Assembly (NCBI RefSeq): GCF_023516215.1
Contig: NZ_CP097349.1
Coordinates: forward strand, 2,728,001-2,792,000
Source: Cytobacillus pseudoceanisediminis
GTDB taxonomy: Bacteria; Bacillota; Bacilli; Bacillales; Cytobacillaceae
DNA length: 64,000 bases
Direction: 5' to 3'
In this document: in pieces, positions 63,023 through 64,000 of the stretch
Numbering within the stretch: the stretch's first letter is position 1
Layout: each line of letters opens with the position of its first letter
Translations under genes and position numbers: made by a program
The notes under the pieces: generated by a model
Told to the model about the DNA's origin: nothing
Databases searched by the model: none
The model's input: only the letters and a program-made list of their open reading frames with translations

Positions 63023-64000
63023 CCTTTGCAACGGATTGTATTTGTTCTTCCTGAAAATGCGGCAGAAGATGCTTATGACAGGTGAAAAATAAAATTTGCC
63101 TGCCTGTAAGGTTCTTTAACAGGTTAATCATTCTTTCAGTGCGGACATGATCAAAATTCACGAAGCTATCATCTATAATAATAGGGAAGGGATACTTGCC
63201 ATAAATCGTCATGGCAAGTGCTAGCCTGAAGGATACGTATATCTGTTCAGCAGTCGCCTGACTCAGTTCTTTTGCTTCAAAAACTGCTCCTGTCTTGCTT
63301 TCTATAAGGAACCCGCTTCCTTCTTCTTTAGGAAAAATCCGTACATAGCCTCCATTGGTTAAAAAAGAAAGAAATTGCTCTGCCTTTGCCAGCATTTTTG
63401 GCAAACGCTCATTTTTAAAACTGTTTATCGTTCTATCTAATATATCCTTGGCAGCAGCATATTTTGCCCAATCCCTTGCCTCTTCTTCAAACTCAGATTT
63501 CAGCAAGGCGAACTTATGAAGGAGTTCCGCATAGGTTCCGCCCTCTTCAAGGATTTGAATTTCATATTTGACCTCTGCAAGTTTTCTCTGCAAACCAGGA
63601 ATGCTTTCCTGGAGCAGAACAGCTTCTTCACTGACAGCTTGGATCTCTGCTTCTGGTTTTGTTACATTGGAATATTTATTAATTTCTTCCTGTGAAAAAG
63701 AGTTAAGATTAATTTGCTTGCGGACCTGTTTAATCTTTTCTTCTAGTTCTGCTAATTTCTGTGCTTCAGCAGCCTTTTCCCTGTACTCTTCGGCTGCATC
63801 GGTTCCGGCAAGGGAAAGCTGATGTTCGTAGTCTTTTTGAAAGTGGCTAAGTTCTGCCAGCACTGTGCTGTGTTCTAGCTTTAACTCATGAAGCGCCGCT
63901 TCCCTTTCACCCTGCTTAATATGTTTTTCCGTTTCTTCTTTCAGTCTTTTTTTCAATTGATAGCCAATTTCCTGTACACTCCCAGGCTCGCTATCCAATA
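63006..64000 (-). CDS. yhaN: YhaN, SbcC-like ATPase, C-terminal part (cut by window edge)
   Basis: 331 residues in frame, still open at the right edge. A long coiled coil (to about residue 150) is followed by the ABC-type signature region LSQATAEQIYVSFRLALAMT and Walker B FPIIIDDSFVNFD, and a terminal His (FFTCHKHLLPHF). YhaN with YhaO resembles SbcCD-type DNA repair complexes. The N-terminal Walker A half lies outside. Confidence 0.88.
   Translation of the reverse strand, partial: LDSEPGSVQEIGYQLKKRLKEETEKHIKQGEREAALHELKLEHSTVLAELSHFQKDYEHQLSLAGTDAAEEYREKAAEAQKLAELEEKIKQVRKQINLNSFSQEEINKYSNVTKPEAEIQAVSEEAVLLQESIPGLQRKLAEVKYEIQILEEGGTYAELLHKFALLKSEFEEEARDWAKYAAAKDILDRTINSFKNERLPKMLAKAEQFLSFLTNGGYVRIFPKEEGSGFLIESKTGAVFEAKELSQATAEQIYVSFRLALAMTIYGKYPFPIIIDDSFVNFDHVRTERMINLLKNLTGRQILFFTCHKHLLPHFQEEQIQSVAKEKLSV

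Overview
The window comes from a low-GC, spore-forming Firmicute of the Bacillaceae (Cytobacillus/Mesobacillus/Bacillus type). The host gene order follows the Bacillus subtilis yhaN-to-yhgE block: yhaN, yhaM, yhaL, prsA, scoC, yhaH, trpP, serC, hit, ecsA-ecsB-ecsC, yhaA, a yhfA-like permease, hmoB, hemE-hemH-hemY, yhgD, yhgE. YjcZ-type tiny spore proteins and YhaL fit a spore former. Synteny with B. subtilis is from memory, not from a search.

Layout. 1-9.3 kb: yhgE (cut by the left edge), its probable TetR regulator yhgD with two matching operators, the hemEHY haem operon, the haem monooxygenase gene hmoB, and a liaFSR cell-envelope-stress operon. 9.57-10.0 kb and 46.4-47.4 kb: two halves of one permease gene (yhfA-like). 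Between them lies a prophage of about 36.4 kb. Its left end has small ribbon-helix-helix-like and zinc-ribbon genes and secreted proteins, including an M23 peptidase. Then, on the minus strand, come lysis (amidase-LysM, phi-LC3-type holin, XhlA-like), tail (collagen-like tail fibre/Tal, enlarged Dit, tape measure, G/GT chaperones, major tail protein), head (HK97 capsid, protease, portal, adaptors) and packaging (TerL, TerS, HNH). After these are a DUF3800 gene, a tyrosine-recombinase catalytic domain, ArpU, a plus-strand island of small membrane ORFs and hairpins, many tiny early genes, the DnaC and DnaD replication genes, a cro/cI immunity region with five 17-bp operators, ImmA and a large serine integrase at the right end. 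47.4-64 kb: host genes resume with PAP2, yhaA, ecsCBA, hit, serC, trpP (with a TRAP-binding leader), yhaH, scoC, a DUF3267 gene, YjcZ genes, prsA, yhaL, yhaM, lrgAB and yhaN (cut by the right edge).

How it works together. Excision of the prophage would restore the permease gene in frame. In the phage, CI/Cro-like repressors act at TTTAAC-N5-GTTAAA operators. ImmA probably removes the repressor, ArpU probably switches on late genes, and the head, tail and lysis genes follow as a near-continuous minus-strand block.

Quality warning. Eleven genes need a one- or two-base correction to read through: hemY, hemE, hmoB, liaR, dit, tape measure, portal, dnaD, integrase, ecsA and a small membrane gene. 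Ten of these sites lie in homopolymer runs, and ten are fixed by adding exactly one base. Essential genes are hit, so systematic homopolymer undercalling is a better explanation than gene decay. Those genes are given here over their full corrected span.

The most unusual unexplained parts are the hairpin/small-membrane-ORF island (36.6-38.4 kb), a three-unit tiny-ORF array between ecsA and hit, a 103-bp tandem repeat after yhaA, helically phased CTGCC iterons near the packaging genes, and a dispersed structured repeat present twice.
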